From assembly GCA_037176905.1 (NCBI GenBank), contig JBBBWG010029865.1, forward strand, positions 1 to 61,542: 61,542 nucleotides of DNA. The letters run 5' to 3'. This document shows positions 1 to 12,251 of this stretch, in pieces (within the stretch, counting starts at the first letter, position 1; the number at the start of each line of letters is the position of its first letter). This stretch comes from Azolla pinnata (taxonomy: Eukaryota; Streptophyta; Polypodiopsida; Salviniales; Salviniaceae). The position numbers were made by a program, and so were the translations under genes. The notes below the pieces were generated by a model. That model had not been told where the DNA came from, did no database searches, and saw only the letters and a list, made by a program, of their open reading frames with translations.

Positions 1-828
1 GTTAACTGATAATTTTGCAGAACAAATATTGGTGGAGAATTCGCTGCAAATAGATATGATTTCAACAAGCAATGCCTAGATCCAGAGCAGAAAGAAGAAA
101 CCATTAGAAAAACAAACGCGAGAACAGAAAAAGCGACGAACGAACGATCGGTGGATCGGATTATTTTTATAAGCAAGATTCACTCATGTCGGGCCAAATT
201 GCGTGCAATGCCACTAGGCTTCGTATTTTTCTTTAAAACGTGTACGATCTTAAGGGGGGAAGGGGGAAAAGAACCATTAAGAAAAGAACGATAGAAATAT
301 ATATATCGAATCGATCTGGCTCTGGCATCACTTGCATGCTAACGCGTAGAAGCCATGCCATTTGCATGCACCGAACCCATCTGAATCGGGCATAAACGTA
401 ACTGACTCATACGTGACATAAGAATCCGCCGTCGAATCGCTTTCGAGTCGCGGGATGCTGTTCTCGGCTAACCACGATTAGTGCCAGTAATAATACAGTG
501 TTTGGCGTCGATCCAGCTATGAATCTTCTGCCAGCTATATATGTATATATATATATACTGTAAAAGACGTAGGAAGCTGCTCTACGTATCCCTGGTATCT
601 TTCGTATAGCAGTGTCGGTGCCCCCCTCTGGAGGAACAGACAGTTTGTCCACCGGATATCTTACCGAAACTTGCCCATTGTCCTTAGTTCGATTGATGAT
701 CCAAACAAGCCCCTTCCTACTACTTTCCACCGGCCCCGTGTGTATACGTATATCCCATATCCGTAAACGTATTGTACAGAGGAGGGGCGGGGGGCATCTG
801 TATCGGTATGCAACAAGCAACGCAAACC
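1..828. other. Intergenic DNA, no gene recognised
   Basis: AT-rich sequence with a TA dinucleotide patch near 536-560. The open frames here are short, overlap on both strands and resemble no family I know. A telobox-like CCCTAAA pair begins at its right edge (826-840). Confidence 0.6.
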
Positions 829-894
829 CTAAACCCTGAGCCCTGAGCCCCGAGCCTTGTATGTTAAACCCTGAACCTTAAACGACACCACCCG

Positions 895-1420
895 TATTAT
901 ATGTCTATAGATATAGATACGTGCGTACAAAATACGGGCACACTTCGGATGCAGACACGGCCCCATCGAGGTACATTGTATGAAATACAAGATACGGGGA
1001 TACAAAGATGGAGCGTGGTAGGAATACGCGCGTAGGTCCGTATACGGATACGTAGAGAGTATGTATATCTGCGGGGATGCATATAAGTATATGCACACAG
1101 ACGTGTATAAGTACATGTTGTAGTATAAGTATAGATATACGGATATGCATAGGTAGAATACACCTCCGTACACGTCTATGCGGAGTGTATAGTTTAAGTA
1201 TAGATATACGGATGTGTACAAGTATAATACGACTGACTGCGATTAAGTACATGTATGTCTATACGGATGTGTGCGAGCATATTGTAAGCATAGATATACG
1301 GATGGGTATAAGTATATGGAGACCTCGAGTGCATGTATATCTGTACGGATGCGCATAAGCATATGTATACGAAAGCGTATACGTACACGTATGTCTATAC
1401 GGACGTATACAAGAAAGATG
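895..1420. repeat. Degenerate alternating purine-pyrimidine minisatellite upstream of the PMT gene
   Basis: The core word ATACGGATGTGTA (variants ATACGGATATG, GTACGGATGCG) recurs at about 1040, 1133, 1204, 1260, 1292, 1345 and 1394, mixed with AGTATAGATAT and AAGTACATG. Spacing is irregular at roughly 35-90 bp. Most dinucleotide steps alternate purine and pyrimidine. The tract ends about 640 bp before the PMT start codon. The open frames crossing it are low-complexity and I do not treat them as genes. Confidence 0.75.
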
Positions 1421-1429
1421 ATCGGAAAG

Positions 1430-1475
1430 AAGAAGAAGGAAGAAGAAGAAGAAGAAGAAGAAGAAGAAGAAGGTC
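1430..1475 (+). repeat. GAA trinucleotide microsatellite
   Basis: An almost pure run of GAAGAA units lies in the upstream region of the PMT gene, followed at 1515-1595 by a TCTC-rich pyrimidine stretch. Confidence 0.85.
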
Positions 1476-1925
1476 CCATTCTGTGCTTGCCAGCTTTCAT
1501 GGTAGCTCGACAGAACCTTGGATTCCTCTGTCTCTCGTCTCTCTCGTCTCTCTTTCTGCTTCTCTGTGTTTCTCCGTCTCTTTCCTTGTCTGTCAAGAAG
1601 AAGATGAAGGATTTGAAGGCTTAAAAGAAAGGTTCGGAAAGATGGAGACAGCGATGGAGTGCCCACCATAGCCCCCACAATCCGCCCCCTCAACTACCAC
1701 CTCCCCCTGCTTTTCTGCGTCCTTTCTCTTCCCCTTCCTCCTCCCCTTCTTGCCCATCCCCCGCCCAGATTCAGAGCTGGACCTCTCCATAGCTAGCCTG
1801 CACAGATTCCCCGACTGTTCTATGGTTGGTCTTCACAGGGCTCGAGCTGCAGCCAGATGCTTTTTGTTTAGGTTGTGGGTTACGATCCATTCGCTGGGGG
1901 TTTTGTTCCCGTGTTGTGATCCGAG

Positions 1926-1998
1926 AGCTAGGGTTTTGATTCGGGGTCGGTTTTAGGGTTTCGTTGTGTTCCTTCATTCCGAGGGTTTAGGGTTTTCT
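1926..1998 (+). promoter_or_regulatory. Telobox cluster in the 5' leader region of the PMT gene
   Basis: Three copies of TAGGGTTT-type sequence (near 1930, 1954 and 1985) lie within 75 bp and end about 60 bp before the ATG. Teloboxes (AAACCCTA) are known from 5' regions of many plant housekeeping genes. Their role here is inferred from position only. Confidence 0.5.
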
Positions 1999-2059
1999 TT
2001 CTCAGAGCGGGGGATTTTTCGGTCAGGGATTTCCCTCCCCCCGCCGTTCATCTGCAGAC

Positions 2060-2285
2060 ATGGGATCTCCGAAGAAACCAGCGCTGTCTGATACGGCCTC
2101 TTCTCCTTCATCTGCTTCCAAGTCATGGAGCACGACCTCCGTGCTCTTCGTAATGGGGCTGTGCTTTCTCTGCTACATCCTGGGAGCATGGCAGAACTCT
2201 TCACCTCCGTTGAAAGCACAAGAAGAAGAAGCGACTCGAGCTCTTGATAGAGCATCATCGTCATCATCTGTGAAAACTCCGGTAG

Positions 2286-2317
<32 letters not shown>

Positions 2318-3701
2318 GCATCATCTTCAAGCTCTCTTGATTTCGAATCTCGCCATGGCGCACTCGAGTCAGAAACCTCTGATTCTGCCACGCAGTTCGA
2401 GTCGTGCGGGCTCGAATTCGTCGATCTCACGCCGTGCCAAGACCCGATCAGGGCTCACAAATTCCCTCGAGAGAAGCTCGTGTACAGAGAAAGACATTGT
2501 CCAAAGGAAGAAGAAGAAGAAGCGGGGAAGAATCTCATGTGCCTTGTCCCAGCGCCTCTCGGGTACAAGACCCCGTTCCAATGGCCCAAGAGCCGAGACT
2601 ATGCATGGTTTGCCAATGTGCCTCACAAAGAGCTCACCGTAGAAAAGGCGATTCAGAACTGGATCCAATACGAAGGAGATAGGTTCCGATTCCCTGGTGG
2701 TGGTACCATGTTCCCTCGCGGCGCTGGAGCTTACATCGACGAGATTGCTGCTCTGATTCCTCTGTCGGATGGATCAATCCGAACTGCGATTGACACTGGA
2801 TGTGGGGTCAGTTTGCTCTTTCTTTCTCTTTCTTTCTTTCTTTCCTTTTGGATGTCTATAGGTCTACACTTGTTATATCTTGATATTGGTATGATCCGCT
2901 CAAGCATCGGATTATCTGTGTAGAGCTATGCGTCACTAGGTCGTCGAGACTGTCTGTACTACAAGCATGAGATGCTTGGTGTGATGATCAGAATCCAGAG
3001 CTTAGTTGATATATGCTAAATGGGATCGTTCCACAAACAAACAAACAGTAACGTCTACATCAATAACAATATGTTGACCTCCTCACTCTTGAACCTCACA
3101 AACACAAACTTGAATGCTGATGGTTAGATAAAAGAATGGGAACTAGATTACCAATCCTTTCGGATCTAATCTGGTTGACAAAAGTTTGCATAAGACAGAA
3201 TATTTGCTATATCCGCATCACCTTAATGGATAATATATAATGTGGCCTGGAAGACTCCAAACTATTCATGTATATATATGCGTAGAAATTTAAGTTGTGA
3301 AATGTATTTGAATCGATAATTTGTATCGATCTCATTATCTTGTTCTGTATTGTAGGTTGCCAGTTGGGGTGCTTATCTCCAGGAGAGGGATATTTTAGCA
3401 ATGTCGTTCGCACCAAGGGATTCACATGAAGCTCAAGTACAATTTGCGTTAGAAAGAGGGGTTCCTGCTATGATTGGCATCATGTCTACTGAACGTCTTC
3501 CCTACCCTGCACGTGCTTTTGATATGGCTCATTGTTCTCGTTGCTTAATACCATGGAGCCAATATGGTAATTTTCGAGAGCGTTCCTTGTTTCATATACA
3601 CCCTCTTTAGTGTACAGATAATCTTTCGAGGGTAGAGCATTGTCGAACGTACCAAATCCTGCCAATAAAAAATGAATTTGAACCTTGTTTTATAGTAGCT
3701 T

Positions 3702-3738
<37 letters not shown>

Positions 3739-4561
3739 GTGTGCTTGTGATTTTAAAAGCGTCCCAATTAAGAGAAGCCTTGTATTAGTGTCAAGTGTGG
3801 GAGTGCCATTGAACTCTTCCATGTTATCTCACAGTTAGGATAGTAGGATTGCTTCCGTGTCTCTTTCCTAAATTTGTGAACCTACAAATCTGATCCATTC
3901 CTTTTGTATGGTACTTCTGCGTGCTAGGTAGATATTGTGCATGATTCAGATTATCCTCCAATCACCCTCTGGGTACTCTCCCTCTTTTAGTCAAAATTTT
4001 GGGGTATACAAGTAAGAAACCTTGCACACTTTCCCACTGCTGTGTTGGACCATACATGTGATATTTTTTACCAACACCATTTACATACTCATGTATGATG
4101 AAAATGCTAACATTTTGCTGATGTGTTAAGTGTATGAATCTCTATTTGAAGCATATGTATGCAAATCATCCTTGCACGCCAGAAATACTACAGTTTTGGG
4201 CATTGGTATTAGTTAACATGTCTGACTGTGACTACCGCCATGTCCTTACATCTGTCTTGTAGATGGGCTATATTTGATTGAAGTGGATCGAGTCCTGAGG
4301 CCGGGAGGTTATTGGATTCTGTCTGGCCCTCCCGTAAATTGGAGGACACATTGGCAGAGCTGGCAAAGAACTCAAGAGGATTTGAAAGCGGAACAGGACT
4401 CTATTGAAGATCTAGCAAGGCGGCTTTGTTGGCATAAAGTAGCTGAAAAGAACAACATTGCTATTTGGCAAAAACCTCTGAATCACAAGCTCTGTGCTGT
4501 TCAGCATAGTGGAGATTTGGTGCCCCGTATCTGCAAAGGCGAGAATGCAGACCTTGCATGG

Positions 4562-4593
<32 letters not shown>

Positions 4594-6248
4594 ATCCAAG
4601 TTCTATTTAGCTTTTTTCTTGTCCTTGACTGTCATATTTTGGGCAACTGTTGCTAATTTGGAAATTTTTATATATTACTAACTCGTTTTATTTCATGAGT
4701 GACCCATCTCTTAAGATCTCTGATACACTTATAGATGGAACTAGCCATATAGTGTCCAGCTACATTTTCTTGTCATTTTCATGAATGGCATGACATCGTA
4801 GTCATTGCTTTGCATTATTATTCTTCCTTTATTGGTTGGCAAGAGGATGCAAGCTCTTTTACTACCAAATTTGTTTTCATTGGTCTAGTATTGGATGCAA
4901 ACCCCTTCCTCTCTTGTCTTTCTGTTTTAGTTTAGCTATTGTTGTTGACATGTTTCTAATGCTCTAAGAGAATGCTCTTCTGAAAGTGCCCTTTTTATTC
5001 TATTTCTCTTAGGTATAGAAAGATGGAGACATGCATCACTCCTCTTCCAGAGGTGGTGGAAGACAGTGAAGTCTCGGGTGGAAAGCTAGAACGTTGGCCT
5101 CAAAGAGTGTCAGCAGTCCCTCCAAGAATCTTGAGTGGCTCCTTGCCTGGTGTGAATGCAGATAGCTTTAAAGCTGACACGAAATTGTGGTTGGAAAGAG
5201 TCTCTTATTACAAGAACAAGGTTATCAGACCTCTTGCCAATGGAAGGTACCGGAACATCATGGACATGAATGCAGGTCTTGGTGGCTTTGCAGCTGCTCT
5301 GGCACAGGACAAAGTGTGGGTTATGAATGTTGTTCCATATGATGCCAAAGACAACACCCTAGGGGTCATCTATGAAAGAGGACTCATTGGGACCTATCAG
5401 AACTGGTAAGTTGCATTGTTGATATTCCTTTTATTGTGTAGTCTACAACAAGCATTTCCTGGGCAGCGAAGGCGAAATAAAATATCCATCTAGTGTGGTC
5501 GTAAACCTGTATGTTGAGCTAGAAGTTAGAACAGTTTTTTCTTGCTTAGCTACCAGCATCCACACGCTCTTACACCATAGGCATCAAGGTTCCTTGATTT
5601 AAGGAAGGGTTTACAGGTTTACAAGGTTGGAAGCTCATAAACCTTAATGTTTCTGGAATCTAGGAGCTATTGGCTATATAACATTATTTTGGTGCATTGG
5701 TTTTTCTTGGTTTGAATAACTGTGGGTGAGGTCATATGCTCTTAAAACATTAGGATTGTTAGAACTTTGTTTGTTTGTTTGGCTGCTAAAGTTAGAAAAT
5801 TCCAGGTGTGAAGCTTTCTCCACGTACCCTAGGACATATGATCTCCTCCATGCGACCTCATTGCTGAGCATGTATGAAGACAGGTAATTCTCATTGTCCC
5901 TACTCTGCTGTGTGTATTCCATTGATTTTATGTTGGATTTCCTAGTATTAGTCACCTGAAATGAGTTATGCATATCCATTTTTTGCTTTCTCCTGGACTT
6001 CTGATAGGTGTAGCTTGGTTAAAGTTCTTCTTGAAATGGATCGGATCCTCCGACCAGAGGGTGCTGTTATAATGCGTGATAATGTGGATGTTCTTAACAA
6101 AGCGAGGAAGATTATGACTAGGATGAGATGGGAAAGCAAGCTTGTTGACCATGAAAGTGGTCCATTTGTGGAGGAGAAGATATTAGTAGCGTTGAAGACA
6201 TACTGGGTGGATGATGTTCAAGCAAAGAACTCAACAAAGACAGGATAA
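2060..6248 (+). CDS. Probable methyltransferase of the PMT family (PMT2/PMT14-like), Golgi type II membrane protein
   Basis: Exons: 2060-2806, 3356-3566, 4263-4560, 5013-5405, 5806-5883, 6008-6248, giving 655 aa with closed phases. The short N tail is followed by one signal-anchor helix (about residues 25-44), a Ser-rich stem (about 76-95) and then the methyltransferase body. Family blocks are clear: [30 protein letters not shown], the SAM-binding [13 protein letters not shown] (from residue 245), [28 protein letters not shown]-type, [16 protein letters not shown] and [12 protein letters not shown]. Plant PMTs of this class are Golgi proteins thought to methylate pectin (QUA2 is the best studied). 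Which substrate this copy uses is not shown. The first in-frame ATG follows a telobox-bearing leader. The donor of exon 3 (GTCTCT) is unusual because it opens a CT microsatellite. Length fits the family (about 600-690 aa). Confidence 0.95.
3703..3735 (+). repeat. (GT)n microsatellite in PMT intron 2
   Basis: A pure TG dinucleotide run of about 16 units lies in the intron between PMT exons 2 and 3. Confidence 0.9.
4561..4594 (+). repeat. (CT)n microsatellite abutting the exon 3 donor of the PMT gene
   Basis: Exon 3 ends at 4560, and the intron opens with GT directly followed by CT dinucleotides broken once by a short CC. The microsatellite therefore occupies the +3 to +6 donor positions. Confidence 0.85.
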
Positions 6249-7040
6249 AAAAGCTTTCCTCAAGATTTTTGTGGCGCTTTTTCTATCACTTGGGTAGAGG
6301 GTAATTGAGTATCAGGAATTCGATGGCAACTTAGTACATGGAAGCACAAGATCTCTTCTTGCCAAATCGACCTCCTAAGTTCTATTTTGTGCACACACAC
6401 ACAACCATAACCTGTAAGATCTTTTTTCTTTTTGGTTTTTTCTATGAAGAGCATTAGCTATTTTTATTATTTCCATGGAGGGTTTGAATGCAAATTTGCT
6501 CCTTCGTTGGATAGTCAATGCCAAGCTGTTTCATTTGTTATGTGACAGACAATTCATGGAAACTTTGCGTTACGCAGTGTATTGTCCCCTTGAGCGCAAG
6601 AACATAACCATTGTTGATGATTATATGGTTGAACTAACAATGTTGTAGTGGTTCGCCATTGGTGAATTGATGTTCATAGGTTCTCCATATTGACAAGCTT
6701 GATTTGTGAGAGCAGATATTATGTGGGCGAATCACTCAAAGCATGGAAAGGCAATGGATAGATTTGTGACAGATCAAGAGATCAGTTCTCAGTAAATGGC
6801 CACATGCTTCATTTATTACTGCTACAGAATCCTCATTGAATTGCAGAGAGCCCCTTTCGTTACTTGAATATGCTGAAGAAAACATATCAGTTGCCCTTTA
6901 TTTAATTCGGTCCTGACTCTCACTTCTAATCTTTTTGTGGGTAAATCTTCAATGGCCTATCAAAGTAGGCCTTTTTTTATCCATGTCCAAGATGGATTAA
7001 TTTCTACATTGAGGTTGTGTGCTGACATCCAATGCAGGAA

Positions 7041-7156
7041 ATATCTAACAGAGTTTCCATATCTCGATGCGTTTTAGATATTGGAATGGGCTATGCTGTA
7101 AAAATCTGACAGAGTTTCTGTATCTCGCTGCATTTTAGATATTGAAATGGGCAACT
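7041..7156 (+). repeat. Two-copy diverged tandem duplication, period 61 bp
   Basis: The segment with ACAGAGTTTC, ATCTCG and TTTTAGATATTG at 7041-7100 recurs at 7101-7156 with scattered substitutions. Confidence 0.8.
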
Positions 7157-7375
7157 TACAACAATGCAGAACATTCCTGGGATTTTTAGACACTTCGTTT
7201 TGAGTTCACTGAGAATTTCCCTACAAAGATGGCATGTGGTATGTCTCTGAATTTTGTAAAGTGTGCGTTTGTTTCGATGCAAGAAAGTGCATTGTCTTTT
7301 CCTTTGTAATGAAAATGTCTTGAAGCAAAAGGATCGATTTCAGATAGTGGGCTATGATGTTTGTGTCAGGTCTTT

Positions 7376-7593
7376 TCTTGATGCTGTGATCGGCATATAA
7401 ACATATGAAGTTTCGTTTGGTTTCAGAAATCTTCTCGATTCATGGTTAATGTACAACAAGTCTATGAAGGATATTTTTGAAACTAACGATCTTGATGGTG
7501 TGATCAGCATATAAAACATACAGACTTTCCTGATCATTCACCAAGATCGTTGGTTTCAGCAATCTCCTCGATTCATGGTTTATGTACAACGAG
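7376..7593 (+). repeat. Two-copy diverged tandem duplication, period about 113-133 bp
   Basis: Two conserved blocks, GTGATCGGCATATAA-type and GGTTTCAG with GATTCATGGTT, each occur twice. The block spacing differs by about 20 bp between copies, so one copy gained or lost sequence. Confidence 0.8.
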
Positions 7594-8248
7594 CTTGATT
7601 TCGTGTTCAGTGGCGGCGAAAAGTTTAGATGATGCCATCCATTTGTGGTGCAGAAATTCATGACAATGATCAGAACACAGGATCACTCAGTTTCATTCGA
7701 GATCCCACTGCATTGTTTAACCATTTTCTTGCCACACGATGGGCACTATGTGCTCTAATCAGCCTAGGACTGTAAGTTGAATGGAGTGCGAATGTAAAGC
7801 CGCTTTTTCATTCTCTTAATAAACTGTCCTTGTTTCACTAGCCCATCCATCCAAAGATTAAATCTGGATCTACCAATACAAATGCAAGTTAAGAATGCTC
7901 TACTCAAAAGAGCTACATGCATTAGGGTTGCGAGGTAACCCATCAAGATCTTCCAATATTGTTAGCAGAACTTGGAAGCATTGTTAGGTGATCTTGGAGA
8001 CGGGTTTTACACAGAATCAAGATGATGCTGTGTAGACAGAATATCTCTCTTCATTGCCAAGTGCGCCCTGTAAATGAAAGTGCAACTTCTTATAGGTCAG
8101 GGCCATGGTCATCTCTGCTTTACATGATTGCCCCAAAGCAAAGAAAAGCACAGCTTCCGGCTCTCATTCCACATTCGATTATTCAACATATACATCAATT
8201 GATGGCTGGCACAAAGACATATATCACCAGCTGCTTTTTTTAACACTG

Positions 8249-8535
8249 CTCATGCTTGTCATGAGCGCTTCCAATATGAATGCATCCGTTTTGAATAAGA
8301 GGGATCAGATGAGAAAGCGATCCTTAATATCCATTCCTAAGTAAAATGTGTCTCAGCAGAGTTAAGATTTGCTGGGCACAAATTACATTACTCATGCTTA
8401 TCATGAGCGCTTCCAATTTGAAGGCATCTGTTTTAAATAAGAGAAAGTTAGAGGATCGGATGATAAGGTGATCCTTAATATACACTTAGTAAAACGTGTC
8501 TCAGAGATAACATTTGATGGACACAAATTAAAGCT
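8249..8535 (+). repeat. Two-copy diverged tandem duplication, period about 142 bp
   Basis: CTCATGCTTGTCATGAGCGC at 8249 recurs with one change at 8391. The match continues through AATAAGAG, GATCCTTAATAT and GTGTCTCAG to the end of the second copy. Confidence 0.85.
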
Positions 8536-9084
8536 GCCCATACCTTGCCGAAACACATCATAATGCTGATAGTACTCACAAAACTTGACCATACCAGTAG
8601 TTTTTTGAAGGCCAAAAATGAAAATTCCTCATCATTCACTGAGCTATTTTTGGTGTAACCCCTCTTAACTCTTAAGCAGCTACAGGTGATCTACAACCAA
8701 GGCTGACAAACAGCCACGGTTTGATTTGCAAGAAAACCTTGGACTATCTCAATATACACCGGTACAAACTCCATTTCCTCACCTTGATGTCTTCCAATAC
8801 ACACCGTTATTAACTCCATTTCTCTGCTGTCATGTTCCAACCCAAGGACTCTTCTATCCTACCTCAATCGAAATCAGCACACCTAAATATTTCACTGCAA
8901 AATATTTATATTACCTCTAGCAGGGGCAATGGGAAAACCATAATCTCGGATCAAAGTTAACATACATTGACTCTGAAGAGTTGATATCAAACGCAACAAG
9001 ATTGAAAATGCATAGAAAAAATCCATCAGCCATCAAAAATTCACTTCTACCCAAATTTAAGTAAATGAACGTGTTTGTCATCAA

Positions 9085-12000
9085 TTATACAACTGCTTGC
9101 AAAGCTCTATCAAAGGCAGCTTCTGCATCACTAGCTCGTTTCAGAAGTACATGAGCTGGGTGAAACATCTTCAATTGACTGCAAACAAAACACGATGAAA
9201 TAAAAATTAAGACAGTTAAATTTATGAGTGTTTTTATCCACAAACCAGTATATTTTCAATTTAACAATTTAGTTAGCATAATAATATAATAAGAAACAAG
9301 ACACTTTAATCACAACAAGAGAAAGTAAGAAAAATAATAAGTTATAATGCAAACCTTAGATACCGATTTGCTGGCTTTGAGAGATGAAGGCTACAAACTA
9401 TCAAATTAGCTAAAGTATCTGGATCCTTTCCATCCTGAAAAAACGCAACTTTTGAATTGAACCCACCAATTTCTAGCATTGATACAAAATATTTAGATGG
9501 GGATGCAACAAATCAGTTTGCTATCATTGGAACCAAACAATCTGATTTCTCACATTGGAGCTAAGTAACCTACTTCCTAATCACAATTGTTCAACATACT
9601 TTATTTAGTGCTTCCAATAATGTTGTCTCAGCTTCCTCAAATCGTCCCATTTGCATGCAACAAACAGCTTTTCCATTAAGAAGTAGTGTGGTCTGGACAT
9701 ATCTATCACAGAAGTCTTGGAAAATGTAATAGGCTTCTTGTACCTTTGAACCCCCCTGTATATCACGAGCAAACAAAAACACAACGAACATTATAACGTT
9801 ACTGGCATTGCCATTTTAAATCTCAGCACATTGTAACAGAGGCAAATCTAAATATTGGTTAGAGTGAGACAAATCCGTACCAGAGAGAGGTTAAGCCAAG
9901 CATTAGCTAATTGAGTTAATGTGTGGTCTTCGTCTATCTGTTGCATGACCTTTAATTGCTTCTCAGCATGGTCATTCCTAAACATTTTTAAGTAGATTTG
10001 AACATTCAAGGCACATCTGCATCAAAAACATAGAAATATTCTCATAAAAATAGTCAATTTAACTGAAACATTACTCTATATACCCGAGAGTTTTAACTGT
10101 ATGAAATAGAAATTTTGAATTTGACACAACTTACAATTCTAGTGTTTCACCACCATGTGTATATTTTAAAGCTTCATTATAATCCTGTTCATGTACATAA
10201 ATTGTTCCAGCAACAAGCTGCAAAGTTGGATTGCTGGAAAGGGCTGGATCGGCAAGCCACTCTTTGAGACTATTCAAAGCCTCTTCCTGGTAGTTTTGAG
10301 GTAGTGTTAGTCAGTACATATCTGGACATGAATTCCTATATGCAAATAAGTGTACGCGCAAATATAGAAGAATACATGTATGCGCATCCATATTATGTGT
10401 GATGTATGTACATAACATTCATGGAAACGTAGCCTTGATAAAAAAGAAGGGAAAATTCCCCAACTGCTCCAAGGTTTCCATCAGTTACTTGGAAGTTCTT
10501 TGGCCAAGCTCCTTTGCAAGTGTGAAATTGATTTTCAGAATCCATAGACAATGAATCCCCTTTTTATCACTTGGACTCTTCATGAGCTTTTTGGAGAAAC
10601 TCACAGCCGCTCAAGGGCTTTGTGATTGTTTCTTCCAGGAAAAAATGATAACTTTCAGTACTGTTAAGATCAATCACAAGCATAATTCTGACACCATACA
10701 AACCGAGAACATAAAAAGCTGCCGTTTTCTGTCTGAATGGGAACAAGCTCCTACAGCATTCCTGCACCTGACTTCTAACTATATTCCTTGCCATATTGAG
10801 CTAGTGTATTTCCAATTAGAAATTAGGATTCCCGATTGCTTTTTCAGCAAGAAATGATGATACACGATATCATGTATTGTGTCAGATGTTGATGAGATTG
10901 GATAATTATAGCCCGCAACAATCAAATGCCCATGCGTTTTTTGAGATCAATGAGCGAGGATATCTGGCATCATCATATGCTTCCCAAATAAGGAAGCTAC
11001 AGAAAATGTAAACTTTCAAAAGCACTAGATTACGCACTTGAAGATAGAAGACCTTCATCTGTCTGATTACATGGAAAAATCCAATGCCTAAAAGTAAAAC
11101 GGCTAGATCTTTCTTGAATGAAACAGTGTTAAATGGAATTCCAAAATCACACACTATGTCCAAATATCGAGTGCCTTCGTCAAATTGAAAAGGTGAAATC
11201 ACAAGCAGGAATCCAGCATCTAAACCTAAGCACGCAAACTTTCTTTGAATAGAACATCCCTAGTACATGGCATAAATCCGATTCCTACATCTAGATTTGG
11301 TATAAATTTTTTCTATTAATGAGCTCCAGGTTTTATGCCCAAGATCCAGATTGTGGATCTACAAAAGTGTAACTTTTTTTCTTAGGGCTAACCAAGCCAG
11401 CCTAGATGCCTTGACCTGAATTCTCAATCTAAACTTGGTATAATTTCTTGGATCCTACAAATTATCTTTAATGCCTTGATCCAAACATAAATCTTTTGAT
11501 GAATTTGGTGTTGGTAACTTACTTTTTTGTCAGGATCTGAAAGGTACAAAGCCAGGAACTTCACTGCCTGAAGAGCTGTAGGTGCAGCATCCGTAATCTC
11601 ATTGATCACAAGCTGAGACACGACATTAGAAATCGCAGAAGATTGTCAGCAAAATTTTAAAACTGGTTCTCTAAAGGGCCAACGAAATCATTTCAAACTA
11701 ACGGAGCATGTATTCGTAATAATCATAGAAGATGAGACACAAAGTTTACAGCAAATTGAGCCAGAAAGCCCAAAACCCGAGAAGTAATTCCAGATCTCAG
11801 TCAAAGATGAAGATCAGACAATGCATTTTAGGTAAGAGATCATACGTTGGATCTGTGTATAGATCAGAGATCTAGGGTTTTCCAACCGAATCAAACAGTA
11901 GGCGGAAGCCAAAAAAGAACTAGAGAAACGGAGGGCCAAGCAGTAGAAAAGGAGCACCTGATAACTGGCGAGAGAGATGTAGGATCGGTAGAGGAAGCAG

Positions 12001-12131
12001 TCACGTTCGGTGGTCTCTGCTTCGGAGAGGCCATGGAAGGATGAAGAGGAGATCTCGTTGACGGCAGCCTGATAAGCGCCGAGGTAGAAGAGGTTCCTGA
12101 CGGGGAAGAGAGCATCAGGCCCACTGCTCAT
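9085..12131 (-). CDS. COPE: Coatomer subunit epsilon (epsilon-COP)
   Basis: Exons in transcription order: 12131-11958, 11612-11523, 10286-10135, 10016-9881, 9755-9600, 9434-9355, 9178-9085. These give 293 aa, matching the roughly 290 aa of plant epsilon-COP. Family-typical stretches include NLFYLGAYQAAVNE at the N terminus, RSYISLASYQ, ALQAVKFLALYL, LKEWLADP, QQIDEDHTLTQLANAWLNL, GGSKVQEAYYIFQDF, NGKAVCCMQMGRFEEAETLL-like and the final AFDRALQAVV. The protein is an alpha-solenoid of TPR-like helices that sits with alpha-COP in the outer COPI coat and acts in Golgi-to-ER and intra-Golgi transport. The gene is divergent from NMT, and the alternating tract starts only about 120 bp upstream of its ATG. 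Intron 2 (10287-11522, 1.2 kb) holds nothing recognisable. Confidence 0.95.
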
Positions 12132-12251
12132 CCTTTCCTACCTCCTCCACTTCCTCCTTCGAGCTTCGCTCTTGGCTCCGATCGATCGCTCGCTCGCCGC
12201 GTTTCTCTCTGATTTTCCTTCGACAGTGAAGCAGAAGAAGCCAGGCTCACT

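Larger units (their letters stand above)
6249..9084. other. Convergent intergenic region between PMT and COPE
   Basis: No coding region was recognised. The stretch holds three independent old local duplications (7041-7156, 7376-7593, 8249-8535), listed separately. The 3' ends of both neighbours face this region, so part of it must be 3' UTR on each side. Confidence 0.7.
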
